Shown here: piece by piece, positions 8,867 to 16,588 of the stretch
How positions within the stretch are numbered: the stretch's first letter is position 1
Layout: each line of letters starts with the position of its first letter
From: Marivivens donghaensis
GTDB lineage: Bacteria; Pseudomonadota; Alphaproteobacteria; Rhodobacterales; Rhodobacteraceae
Reading direction: 5' to 3'
NCBI RefSeq assembly: GCF_030410045.1
Contig: NZ_JAUFRA010000005.1
Coordinates: 372,001 to 436,000 of the forward strand
DNA: 64,000 nt
Notes under the pieces: model-generated
Told to the model about the DNA's origin: nothing
Databases searched by the model: none
What the model saw: only the letters and a program-made list of their open reading frames with translations
Made by a program: the position numbers and the translations under genes

Positions 8867-9604
8867 TTAATCGCGATTGCCGAAAAGTTGCAGCAAGAAC
8901 ATGAACATGTTGATGAAGTCGAGATAGAGGTTCAGCGCACCCATGATAGCGGCTTTCCCTAGCCATTCCTGATCCATCGCATACGCGTGCTGGATGTAAT
9001 CGTTTTTAATCTTCTGGGTGTCATATGCAGTCAGACCAGCAAAGATCAGAACGCCGAGGATCGACACTGCGTATGCAATCGCAGGCGACTGCAGGAACAT
9101 ATTGACGATCATCGCGACCAAAAGGCCGATCACACCCATCACAAGGAACGAGCCCATACCGCTCAGGTCTTTTTTGGTGGTGTAACCAACCAGCGACAGA
9201 CCCGCAAAGGCGATCGACGTGATCAAGAAAACCTGCGCGATCGATACGCCTGTGAAGGCCATAAAGATCCACGACATCGACAGGCCCATGACGGATGCGT
9301 AGGCGTAGAAGTAAAGCTGCGCACCCGCAGCCGACAGGCGATTCAACGCAGCGCCAAAGAAGAACACCATGCCCAGCGGCGCGAACATAACGATCCAGCC
9401 CAGAATGTTGGGCTGCAGGGTCCGCGGGTCACGCAGGATCGAGAAGAGCGCATCGCTCGTCCCGAAGGCCCAAGCAACGATAAAGGTCAGCAGGGTGCCG
9501 ACAGACATCGTCGCATAGACTTTGTTCATGTGGGTACGAAGACCCTCGTCAATGGCAGCGGTGCGGACACCGGCATTGGCGCGCATCGTGCGGAAATCAG
9601 CCAT
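8867..9604 (-). CDS. Bax inhibitor-1 / YccA-family membrane protein
   Basis: A 245-aa polytopic inner-membrane protein with about seven helices. The family phrases SMSWIFMAFTGVSIAQVFLITS, FAGLTAYDTQKIK and AIMGALNLYLDFINMFMFLLQLFG place it in the BI-1/YccA/TMBIM family (UPF0005). Eukaryotic and Bacillus members are pH-sensitive calcium-leak channels, and YccA modulates FtsH; the role here is unknown. The ATG at 9602-9604 follows GGAGGATTTT, which decides against a TTG 12 bp upstream. It is a single-gene unit with its own terminator. Confidence 0.93.
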   Translation of the reverse strand: MADFRTMRANAGVRTAAIDEGLRTHMNKVYATMSVGTLLTFIVAWAFGTSDALFSILRDPRTLQPNILGWIVMFAPLGMVFFFGAALNRLSAAGAQLYFYAYASVMGLSMSWIFMAFTGVSIAQVFLITSIAFAGLSLVGYTTKKDLSGMGSFLVMGVIGLLVAMIVNMFLQSPAIAYAVSILGVLIFAGLTAYDTQKIKNDYIQHAYAMDQEWLGKAAIMGALNLYLDFINMFMFLLQLFGNRD

Positions 9605-9697
9605 AAAATCCTCCAAGAGTAGCTGTGGTGGTGCCCCAATGGGGCTTTGGTATCCATATTGGCATGGAGGTGCGAGGATTCAAGGCTTTATGCCCGA

Positions 9698-9925
9698 TCA
9701 AAATGTCGAACGTGTCCAATGATCTTGCGCGTCCCAAACGGAGCGCTCTGCTTCGGCCATCGCGTCCTGACGCGTCACACCAATATCGGCCAGCATATGA
9801 TCATCGAGAGCACTGAGCTGGCGACGACTCCGTCGCAGACCAATGGCATGGAGGATCGCGCTCCAGAACCGACGGAAGGCAGGGCGGTTATCTGCGAGGG
9901 CGGGGTTACAGCACAGGTCAGACAT
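9698..9925 (-). CDS. DUF1127-containing small protein
   Basis: A 75-aa protein whose C-terminal half carries the DUF1127 pattern RRSRRQLSALDDHMLADIGV. Short arginine-rich DUF1127 proteins are abundant in alphaproteobacteria and have been tied to RNA turnover, small-RNA loci and phosphate or carbon physiology. The ATG at 9923-9925 is preceded by AAAGGAAATGAC. It diverges from the lysR gene, sharing a 113-bp AT-rich intergenic region. A second DUF1127 gene lies at 45098-45307. Confidence 0.88.
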   Translation of the reverse strand: MSDLCCNPALADNRPAFRRFWSAILHAIGLRRSRRQLSALDDHMLADIGVTRQDAMAEAERSVWDAQDHWTRSTF

Positions 9926-10023
9926 GTCATTTCCTTTCGTGATACAAACATGGGGTTTATCATTTTCCTTGATACTGCACGCCAGAATTGCATAATGAAA
10001 ATGAATGTATTTGAAGCAAATCA

Positions 10024-10036
10024 TCACGGATTGTGA
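10024..10036. promoter_or_regulatory. Candidate LysR-type operator (T-N11-A palindrome)
   Basis: TCAC-GGATT-GTGA is an interrupted palindrome with the T-N11-A form typical of LysR-family binding sites. It ends two bases before the ATG of the lysR gene and sits in the region shared with the divergent DUF1127 gene. A site so close to the start codon suggests autorepression. Binding is inferred. Confidence 0.35.
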
Positions 10037-10038
10037 TC

Positions 10039-10896
10039 ATGGCCCGAAATCTCGACCTGACTGCCCTACGCGCCTTTGCCACCGTTGCAGAAACAGGCGG
10101 TGTGACCCGTGCGGCGACCCTGCTGAACCTGACGCAATCGGCCGTGTCGATGCAGCTCAAACGGCTTGAGGAAAATCTGGGCCTCTCGCTCTTGGATCGG
10201 TCAGAGCGCACCATTCGCCCGACCTCCGAAGGCGAACAACTGCTCGGCTATGCGCGAAAGATGCTCGACCTGAATGACGAAGCCTTGGGCCGTTTGACGG
10301 CTGATAGCTACGAGGGAGAGATCACCTTGGGCGTGCCGCATGATATCGTCTACCCTGTGCTACCGCCTGTTCTGCGCCAGTTTTCGATGGATTTCCCACG
10401 GATGCAGGTGCGACTGATTTCGTCCTACACAAAACAGATGAAAGAGCAGTTCGAACGGCACGAGATCGACGTGCTGTTGACCACCGAATACGGAACGCCC
10501 GAAGATGCAACGCTGTTGCGGTCAGTGCCTCTGGTCTGGATTGGCGCGCCCGAGGGGACTGCCTATCGCAATCGACCACTACGGTTGGCACACGAGGCCC
10601 ATTGCATTTTCCGCCAAATCGCCCAGCGCAGTTTGGACGAGGCAAACCTACCTTGGCAGATGGCACTCGACACAGATTCTACGCGGACCGCAGAGGCGAC
10701 GGTCGCCGCCGACCTCGCCATTCATACGATGCTCAAAGGGACGGAGCCGCCGCAACTGGCAGAGATCGACCACAATGGCGCCCTGCCCGATCTGCCTGTG
10801 ACGAACATCAACCTCTACATTCAAAAGGGTCGCAATTCGCCAGTGATCCCCAGCCTCGCGGACCTTCTGACCAAGGCCTACAGCGTCACGGCGTAA
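10039..10896 (+). CDS. LysR-family transcriptional regulator
   Basis: A 285-aa regulator. The N-terminal winged helix-turn-helix is clear (LDLTALRAFATVAETGG, then ATLLNLTQSAVSMQLKRLEE) and is followed by a periplasmic-binding-like effector domain from about residue 90. The phrases TQSAVSMQLKRLE and LLDRSERTIRPTSEG are standard for the family. The effector is unknown. The ATG at 10039-10041 is preceded by GGA at a workable distance; a GTG six bases upstream is possible. The gene diverges from the DUF1127 gene and overlaps the convergent quinone oxidoreductase gene by 11 bp at its 3' end. Confidence 0.92.
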   Translation: MARNLDLTALRAFATVAETGGVTRAATLLNLTQSAVSMQLKRLEENLGLSLLDRSERTIRPTSEGEQLLGYARKMLDLNDEALGRLTADSYEGEITLGVPHDIVYPVLPPVLRQFSMDFPRMQVRLISSYTKQMKEQFERHEIDVLLTTEYGTPEDATLLRSVPLVWIGAPEGTAYRNRPLRLAHEAHCIFRQIAQRSLDEANLPWQMALDTDSTRTAEATVAADLAIHTMLKGTEPPQLAEIDHNGALPDLPVTNINLYIQKGRNSPVIPSLADLLTKAYSVTA

Positions 10897-11842
10897 TCAC
10901 GACCTTGCCTGTCGATTTGCGAGAGGCGAGCAGGTCTATCCCCTCCGCCGCTTGATCGAGGGGGAGGACATGGCTCACATGTGGCTTTAGCCGCCCCTGC
11001 GCATACCAGTCGAGCAACTCGGCGAGGCTTTCGGTCAGAGCCTCAGGCGCAAATTTCAGATAGCCACCCCAATAGACGCCAATCACATCGACGTTTTTGA
11101 CCAAGAGGTGATTGGCGGGCACTTGCGGCACGTCCCCACTGGCGAATCCGATCGCCAAGAGACGAGCCTCGCGCTTGGCGGCCTTGAGCGCGGCGGTAAA
11201 GCTTTCGCCCCCAACCGCGTCATAGGCCACATCAATACCGCCCAGCGCCTTTAGCTCTGCCGCCAGATCGGCGTCCGCGTCGATCAGGTGATCCGCGCCC
11301 GCCGCCTTTGCCACCGCCAGCTTATCGGCCCCACGCGCCACAGCAATCACCCGCGCACCGAGTTGTTTGCCAATTTCGACCGCCGTTAGACCGACGCCCC
11401 CTGCAGCGCCCAAGACAACGAGCGTCTCACCCGCCTTTAGCCGTCCCCGCCGCGTGAGCGCGAGGTGCGAGGTGCCATAGGCGACCATGAATCCTGCCGC
11501 CTGTTCCGAGGGCATCGCATCGGGCACGGCGATACAACGGCCCGCAGGAAATACGCCGTGTTCCGCCAGACCGCCCTGCCCGCCAAAGACGGCCACGCGT
11601 TGGCCGACCTCTGGCCAGGTGACACCCTCACCCTGCGCCGTCACCACACCGCAGACCTCAAGCCCCAGAGTGAACGGCGGTTTTGGCGTGTCCTGATATT
11701 TGCCCTTGGTCATGAGCATGTCGGCGAAATTCAACCCACAGGCTTCTATCCGCAAAGAGACCTCTCCAGCCGCTGGTTGCGGCACGTCGATCTCGACCAA
11801 CTGGGCGGGGCTGTCAAAATCGACGACTTGAAAGGCTTTCAT
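10886..11842 (-). CDS. NADPH:quinone oxidoreductase-like zinc-independent alcohol dehydrogenase
   Basis: A 318-aa medium-chain dehydrogenase/reductase of the quinone oxidoreductase subgroup. The N-terminal GroES-like domain contains ACGLNFADMLMTKGKY and the Rossmann domain has LGAAGGVGLTAVEIGKQLGA. The catalytic-zinc cysteine and histidine of alcohol dehydrogenases are absent, as expected for QOR-type enzymes. AAGGAG precedes the ATG at 11840-11842; a further upstream in-frame start is not needed. The substrate cannot be inferred. The gene diverges from the XRE-family regulator. Confidence 0.88.
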   Translation of the reverse strand: MKAFQVVDFDSPAQLVEIDVPQPAAGEVSLRIEACGLNFADMLMTKGKYQDTPKPPFTLGLEVCGVVTAQGEGVTWPEVGQRVAVFGGQGGLAEHGVFPAGRCIAVPDAMPSEQAAGFMVAYGTSHLALTRRGRLKAGETLVVLGAAGGVGLTAVEIGKQLGARVIAVARGADKLAVAKAAGADHLIDADADLAAELKALGGIDVAYDAVGGESFTAALKAAKREARLLAIGFASGDVPQVPANHLLVKNVDVIGVYWGGYLKFAPEALTESLAELLDWYAQGRLKPHVSHVLPLDQAAEGIDLLASRKSTGKVVITP

Positions 11843-11958
11843 ACGGCGGGACTCCTTGAAGTTAACGGCTTTTTCCATAGCCTAAAGGATCAAATCCTTC
11901 TCGCCAACATGTGCGTTGGTGTGGACTATCGCACAGTCACTGAGCGAAAGAGCGATAC

Positions 11959-11980
11959 AACCTGTCCTAAAGGTCAGGTT
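11959..11980. promoter_or_regulatory. Inverted repeat in the region between the oxidoreductase and XRE genes
   Basis: AACCTG-T-CCT-AA-AGG-T-CAGGTT is a 22-bp near-perfect inverted repeat lying 117 bp upstream of the minus-strand oxidoreductase start and 134 bp upstream of the XRE gene. It could be an operator for either promoter or a small RNA hairpin. The rest of this 271-bp region shows no gene. Confidence 0.35.
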
Positions 11981-12113
11981 CAAAACGCAACCGTTACGTG
12001 TTTACTATCAGGCGTCAAAACAAAAAATCGTCGCGCACGAAAACGGCCTTCGACTGTTGATGGGGCAACAGTGCGAAGTGTGAGTGCTAGGCGAAAACCC
12101 GAGAGGAAACCCT

Positions 12114-12482
12114 ATGAGCCATCCCGTTGATATCCATGTCGGTAAACGCGTCCGGCATCGTCGTTGGATGATCGGCACCACGCAGCAGCAGCTTGCCGAA
12201 AAAGTCGGCATCAAGTTCCAGCAGATCCAGAAGTACGAAACCGGTATGAACCGCGTTTCCGCATCCCGTCTTTGGGACATCGCCCATGCGCTGGGCGTCG
12301 ATGTGTCGTTCTTCTTTGAAGGTCTGGAAAGCAATGCTCCGGTCTCTGAAGGCAACATGCCCAACGACATTCTATCGGACAAAGAAGCATTGGAACTTCT
12401 GCGGTCGTACTATGCGATTCCCGAAGCACAGCGCCGTCGTTTGTTCGATCTGGCCCGCGTCCTGAGCGACGCTGCCGCCTGA
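12114..12482 (+). CDS. XRE-family helix-turn-helix regulator
   Basis: A 122-aa DNA-binding protein. The Cro/C1-type helix-turn-helix spans about residues 11-66 (VGKRVRHRRWMIGTTQQQLA, then VGIKFQQIQKYETGMNRVSA). The C-terminal part is short and helical and ends with a conserved-looking segment containing YYAIPEAQRRRLFDLARVL. This layout is very common in alphaproteobacteria as a stand-alone global-type regulator. GAGAGGAAACCCT precedes the ATG at 12114. hisN follows after a 59-bp gap with its own ribosome site. Confidence 0.9.
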   Translation: MSHPVDIHVGKRVRHRRWMIGTTQQQLAEKVGIKFQQIQKYETGMNRVSASRLWDIAHALGVDVSFFFEGLESNAPVSEGNMPNDILSDKEALELLRSYYAIPEAQRRRLFDLARVLSDAAA

Positions 12483-12541
12483 GCACTTGACCGATAGGCG
12501 CACCCCGCGTTACCGCAGCAGCGGAACAAAGGGGACGCGTC

Positions 12542-13354
12542 ATGTCGAATACTATTGATACAGCTACTATGGGCGATCTTATCAGGGTCGCCCATTTGCT
12601 TGCCGATGCTGCGCGTCCCGAAACCCTGCGATACTTCCGCAGCGCAGGGCTGGATGCCGACAACAAACGTCCCGCCGATTTTGATCCCGTGACCGAAGGC
12701 GACCGCGCCGCAGAACGTGCAATGCGCGATGTATTGGCACGCGAACGCCCCGATGATGCGATCTTTGGCGAGGAATACGGCAAAAAGGACGGCACCACGG
12801 GGCTGACTTGGGTTCTGGATCCGATTGACGGCACGCGGGGCTATTTGTCAGGCACGCCGACGTGGGGCGTTTTGATCGCCGTGGGACCGGAGAGCGGCCC
12901 TGTGGTTGGCGTGATCGATCAGCCCTATATCGGCGAGCGTTTTATCGGTGCACCGACACTGGCCGAAGTGACAGGCCCTATGGGCACCTCTGCACTGTCG
13001 ACCCGCTCTGCCCGTCCGCTGGCAGAGGCGATCGTCTTTACCACCTTCCCAGAGGTTGGCAGCACTGACGAGCGCGACGGGTTCACCGCTGTCGCATCAA
13101 AGGCGCGATTGGTCCGCTATGGCTGCGATTGCTATGCTTACGCTCTGCTCGCCGCAGGTCAGATTGATCTGGTGATTGAGGCGGGCCTACAGCCCTATGA
13201 CATCCAAGCGCCTATCGCCGTGATTCAAGCCGCTGGTGGCGTTGTCACCGATTGGCAGGGCAACCCTGCGCATAACGGCGGCCGTGTGATTGCTGCGGCA
13301 AATGCAGAGATCCATGCAGAGGCGCTGGCGATCCTCAAAAACATCGCGGGCTAA
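12542..13354 (+). CDS. hisN: Histidinol-phosphatase, inositol-monophosphatase type
   Basis: A 270-aa member of the Mg-dependent inositol monophosphatase superfamily. Metal-site motifs are FGEEYG (E77-E78 region), DPIDGTRGY (D93, D96) and the C-terminal YDIQAPIAVIQAAGG. The DPIDGTRGY form and length fit bacterial HisN, which removes phosphate from histidinol phosphate in histidine synthesis. Inositol- or fructose-bisphosphate-type activity cannot be excluded by eye. AAAGGGG precedes the ATG. The stop codon overlaps the convergent GNAT gene by 4 bp. Confidence 0.85.
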   Translation: MSNTIDTATMGDLIRVAHLLADAARPETLRYFRSAGLDADNKRPADFDPVTEGDRAAERAMRDVLARERPDDAIFGEEYGKKDGTTGLTWVLDPIDGTRGYLSGTPTWGVLIAVGPESGPVVGVIDQPYIGERFIGAPTLAEVTGPMGTSALSTRSARPLAEAIVFTTFPEVGSTDERDGFTAVASKARLVRYGCDCYAYALLAAGQIDLVIEAGLQPYDIQAPIAVIQAAGGVVTDWQGNPAHNGGRVIAAANAEIHAEALAILKNIAG

Positions 13355-13851
13355 AAATCAAGCTTCAGCCAAATCACGGGAAACAGAATCGATCCATCCC
13401 CACTGAGGTCGAGCATATCGTCGCCTGAAAGAACAAAACCTTTGTTCCGGAAGAACCCGACAGAGTTGCGCGTAGCAGGCCCGTAGAGCCCCTTGAGGCC
13501 TGCAAGCCTGCTTGCCGCTATGATCTGGTTGAACACTTCAGAGGCACAGCCGTGCCGCACGTGGTCTGGATCAGCGACAAGCATCCTGACGGTGCCATAG
13601 CCTTTGGGCATCTTTGACGTATCAGGCCCTTCACGCGACCACCCGCCAGCGGCGTAGATCGCACCATCCTGTTCGTAAACGTAATACTGTCCGCGGATGA
13701 TCAGATCGACGGGCGGCCTCGCCATATAGGGCACAGCCTGTTCGATAAGGGACGGCGCATAATCGTCCGTCAGAAGAAGATTAAAGCTACGATTACAAAG
13801 CTGCGTGATCGCGGCGAGGTCCGATAGGACCGATTCACGGACAATACCCAT
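13351..13851 (-). CDS. GNAT-family N-acetyltransferase
   Basis: A 166-aa protein with the GNAT fold. Motif A is visible as VRMLVADPDHVRHGCASEVFNQII and the C-terminal part has a NSVGFFRNKGF segment, typical of the region that holds the acetyl-CoA pantetheine arm. The substrate is unknown. The ATG at 13849-13851 (MGIVRES) is the likeliest start; an upstream in-frame start at 13866 lies against the rpmG terminator. It is convergent with hisN and downstream of rpmG on the same strand, beyond that gene's terminator. Confidence 0.8.
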   Translation of the reverse strand: MGIVRESVLSDLAAITQLCNRSFNLLLTDDYAPSLIEQAVPYMARPPVDLIIRGQYYVYEQDGAIYAAGGWSREGPDTSKMPKGYGTVRMLVADPDHVRHGCASEVFNQIIAASRLAGLKGLYGPATRNSVGFFRNKGFVLSGDDMLDLSGDGSILFPVIWLKLDF

Positions 13852-13868
13852 AATAGAACGATACAACG

Positions 13869-13896
13869 AAAAAGGCCGCGCTGGTGTCGCGCGGCC
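13869..13896 (-). terminator. Intrinsic terminator after rpmG
   Basis: An 8-bp GC stem GGCCGCGC / GCGCGGCC with a seven-base loop lies 33 bp beyond the rpmG stop and is followed on the minus strand by TTTTT. Confidence 0.88.
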
Positions 13897-13928
13897 TACA
13901 ATCGATGTCGATTAGACAAAGGGTAAGA

Positions 13929-14096
13929 TTACTTAATCTTACCTTCTTTGTATTCGACGTGCTTGCGAACAACCGGGTCGTACTTACGGACAACCATTTT
14001 CTCGGTCATTGTGCGTGCGTTTTTCTTAGTAACGTAGAAGTGGCCAGTACCCGCGGTGGAGTTCAGGCGGATTTTGATAGTGGTCGGCTTCGCCAT
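13929..14096 (-). CDS. rpmG: 50S ribosomal protein L33
   Basis: A 55-aa ribosomal protein beginning MAKPTTIKIRLNSTAGTGHF and ending with RKHVEYKEGKIK, the full length and sequence pattern of the zinc-independent (cysteine-free) L33. AGGAGAGATGAG precedes the ATG at 14094-14096. The last codons form a perfect 9-bp inverted repeat (13922-13943, GGTAAGATT / AATCTTACC with loop ACTT on the plus strand), so the end of the gene can fold just before the terminator. Confidence 0.96.
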   Translation of the reverse strand: MAKPTTIKIRLNSTAGTGHFYVTKKNARTMTEKMVVRKYDPVVRKHVEYKEGKIK

Positions 14097-14222
14097 GTCT
14101 CATCTCTCCTGATCGCGGGCCGTTATTAGAACGGCACATCGCGTGAATTCGTATGAAGCCCGCCTTTTACAGCCGCCCGCCCCCGAGTCAACCGCAATTG
14201 TAATGGGAAACGTAAAGATTAT

Positions 14223-14593
14223 GCGCGGACGGCCTATAAGCCGGATTTTGTCCAAGGGTTTCCCCTCTGGATGACCATTCATCTAGACGATCTGTTACCA
14301 GACCGCCTCTAGCTGCCAACCCGGACCTCTCGGGGTTAGGCGTCCCTGCCCCATAAGAGGCGCGAGGTCCCTATTTGGCATTGCACCCGGTGGGGCTTGC
14401 CGTGCCGGTCCTGTTGCCAGTCCCGCGGTGGGCTCTTACCCCACCGTTTCACCTTTTCCCTGCATGCAGGGTAGTCTGTTCTCTGTGGCGCTTTCCCTGG
14501 GGTTACCCCCGCCGGGCGTTACCCGGCACCGTGCCTTCTGGTGTCCGGACTTTCCTCGGACCCAAAGGCCCGCGGTCATCCAGCCATCCGCGC
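14223..14593 (-). ncRNA. rnpB: RNase P RNA, bacterial type A
   Basis: On the minus strand the sequence carries the conserved GAGGAAAGTCCGGAC core near the 5' end and the AAATCCGGCTTATAGGCC block near the 3' end. The terminal helix P1 can be drawn as an 11-bp pairing between GCGCGGATGGC (5', 14593-14583) and GCCGTCCGCGC (3', 14233-14223), which sets the ends. The roughly 371-nt length is normal for alphaproteobacteria. It forms the catalytic subunit that cuts the 5' leader from tRNA precursors. A sigma-70-like promoter lies immediately upstream. Confidence 0.95.
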
Positions 14594-14600
14594 GGCGTCG

Positions 14601-14629
14601 TCGCTATGCGGTTCTGCGCCATCGGTCAA
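14601..14629 (-). promoter_or_regulatory. Predicted sigma-70 promoter of rnpB
   Basis: On the minus strand TTGACC (14629-14624) and TAGCGA (14606-14601) are separated by 17 bases. The -10 box ends about seven bases before the deduced 5' end of RNase P RNA. The -35 is near consensus and the -10 is weak, as is usual in alphaproteobacteria. Confidence 0.6.
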
Positions 14630-14693
14630 CGGGAAAGGTTGTTTAGCGCGCGCCAAAGACTAGCTCTGCGCTCTAAGCAACAGAAGTCTAGCG

Positions 14694-16229
14694 ATGAAAA
14701 CAGCAGTTCATGTCGTTTGGTTCAAACGCGACTTGCGGGTCGAAGATCACGCCCCGCTGTATGCGGCATCGCAGCTTAGCTTGCCCGTCGTGCCGCTGTA
14801 CATCGTCGAGCCTGACCTATGGCGCCAACCCGACGCATCTCGCCGACACTGGCACTTTGTCAACGACTGCCTGAGCGAACTGAACGAACATCTCACCGTG
14901 CTCGGCCAGCCGCTGATCATTCGGATCGGATCAGCGGTCGACGTCTTAGCCCAATTGCACGCCAAACATGGCATCGCGCGGATTTCATGTCATGAGGAGA
15001 GCGGGAATGACTGGACCTATCGGCGTGACCGAGCCGTGATCCGCTTTTGCCGTTCTCAGGGGATTACCCTGCAAGAGATGCCATCGAATGGCGTAGTTCG
15101 CCGACTCGCCTCACGCGACGATTGGGCTGCGATCCGCAACCGCCGTATGGCCGATAAAATCATCCCAAAGCCGAAGCGCCTTGCGCCTGCACCATATGTG
15201 CACTCATCACCTTTGCCTAAAAAAGACGACCCAATGTTCGGTCCGCCCCTAAGCGGTAGAACACAAATTGGCGGTCGTCGTGCCGCCGTCGCGGACCTGA
15301 GATCATTTCTGACAAACAGGTCACGCGGTTATTTGCGCAATATCTCTTCCCCCCTTGTGTCGGACTATCATTGCTCTCGCATGTCGGCGCATCTTGCGTG
15401 GGGTACGATGTCGGTTCGCGAGGTCGTCCAATCCATCGGCAAACGGCGCAACCAACTCACCACGGCTGATACGGCGTCTTTTGGTCGAAATCTCTCCGCC
15501 TTTGGATCGCGGCTCGCGTGGCGGTGTCATTTCGTCCAGAAAATCGAGGACCAGCCCTCGATTGAGACACACTGTATGCATCCTGCGTTCGAAGCGCTTG
15601 ACCGACACGACGCCAGCCATCCCCATTTCGCAGCTTGGGCCGAAGGACGCACCGGTTTCCCCTTTGTCGATGCCTGCATGCGGAATTTGACGGCAACAGG
15701 CTGGATCACCTTTCGCATGAGGGCGATGTTGGTCAGTTTTGCCAGCTACCAACTCTGGCTCGACTGGAGGGTTACGGGACAACATCTCGCGCGTCTGTTT
15801 ACCGACTATGAGCCGGGGATTCACTACAGCCAACTGCAGATGCAATCGGGGGTTACGGGGATCAATACGATGCGGGTCTATAACCCCATCAAACAGTCCC
15901 AAGAGCACGACCCAGAGGGTCGCTTTATTCGAAAATGGGTTCCTGAATTGGCTCACCTTCCACGCGAAGCAATTCATACCCCATTGACGTGGGAAAAAAC
16001 GTTTCTAGATCGGTCGGATTTTGTACTGGGCCGCGATTACCCAATGCCGATTGTCGATCTTGCGTCGGCAACCAAATCCGCCAAAGACAAGATCACGTCG
16101 ATCAAACGCGGCATGGGGTTCAGCGATGTGGCGCGGGGGGTGCACCAAAAGCTAGGTAGTCGGAAGCGCCCAACGACCTGCCGAAAAACGGCAAAACGCG
16201 CAAACCCTGACCAACTTAGCCTGTTCTAA
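14694..16229 (+). CDS. Cryptochrome/photolyase-family flavoprotein with C-terminal QLSLF
   Basis: A 511-aa protein with an N-terminal photolyase alpha/beta domain (HVVWFKRDLRVEDHAPL) and a C-terminal FAD-binding helical domain (FPFVDACMRNLTATGWITFRM read across two phrases, then DYEPGIHYSQLQMQSG and INTMRVYNPIKQ). The usual class I phrase with the NGGWQW pattern is absent. The wording around GWITFR and QMQSGVTGINT fits, in my recollection, the short NewPHL-type clade reported to repair lesions in single-stranded DNA; this is an inference. The last five residues, QLSLF, match the beta-clamp binding pentapeptide exactly, after a basic, apparently disordered tail. It is transcribed away from rnpB. 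Confidence 0.85.
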   Translation: MKTAVHVVWFKRDLRVEDHAPLYAASQLSLPVVPLYIVEPDLWRQPDASRRHWHFVNDCLSELNEHLTVLGQPLIIRIGSAVDVLAQLHAKHGIARISCHEESGNDWTYRRDRAVIRFCRSQGITLQEMPSNGVVRRLASRDDWAAIRNRRMADKIIPKPKRLAPAPYVHSSPLPKKDDPMFGPPLSGRTQIGGRRAAVADLRSFLTNRSRGYLRNISSPLVSDYHCSRMSAHLAWGTMSVREVVQSIGKRRNQLTTADTASFGRNLSAFGSRLAWRCHFVQKIEDQPSIETHCMHPAFEALDRHDASHPHFAAWAEGRTGFPFVDACMRNLTATGWITFRMRAMLVSFASYQLWLDWRVTGQHLARLFTDYEPGIHYSQLQMQSGVTGINTMRVYNPIKQSQEHDPEGRFIRKWVPELAHLPREAIHTPLTWEKTFLDRSDFVLGRDYPMPIVDLASATKSAKDKITSIKRGMGFSDVARGVHQKLGSRKRPTTCRKTAKRANPDQLSLF

Positions 16230-16300
16230 GCCCCGAGAGCCTTGCGGGTTCTGGCCTGCGGCGTTAAACGCGACAACGACCCAAATATTCGGAGAGGCCC

Positions 16301-16588
16301 ATGTCGATCGACACGGATACCGCCCGCCGCGTGGCCAAACTGGCCCGCATCAAGGTGGAAGAAGACGCACTGCCCGCACTGGCGCAAGAATTCAGCGCCA
16401 TCCTCGGCTTTATCGAGCAACTGGAAGAAGTGGATGTAGACGGCATCGAACCGATGACCTCTGTCACGCCACAACGCCTGAAACGCCGCGACGACGTCGT
16501 GACCGATGGCAACCAGCAGCCAGCCGTGCTGAAAAACGCGCCCGATGCGCGTGAAGGGTTCTTTGCTGTGCCGAAGGTGGTGGAATAA
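16301..16588 (+). CDS. gatC: Asp-tRNA(Asn)/Glu-tRNA(Gln) amidotransferase subunit C
   Basis: A 95-aa subunit that stabilises GatA in the GatCAB amidotransferase, which makes Gln-tRNA(Gln) and Asn-tRNA(Asn) from mischarged tRNAs. The family phrases VAKLARIKVEEDALPALAQE and GIEPMTSV are visible, and the tail DAREGFFAVPKVVE is the standard end. CGGAGAGG precedes the ATG. Its TAA shares one base with the gatA ATG (TAATG), so the two are translationally coupled. gatB is not in this window. Confidence 0.96.
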   Translation: MSIDTDTARRVAKLARIKVEEDALPALAQEFSAILGFIEQLEEVDVDGIEPMTSVTPQRLKRRDDVVTDGNQQPAVLKNAPDAREGFFAVPKVVE

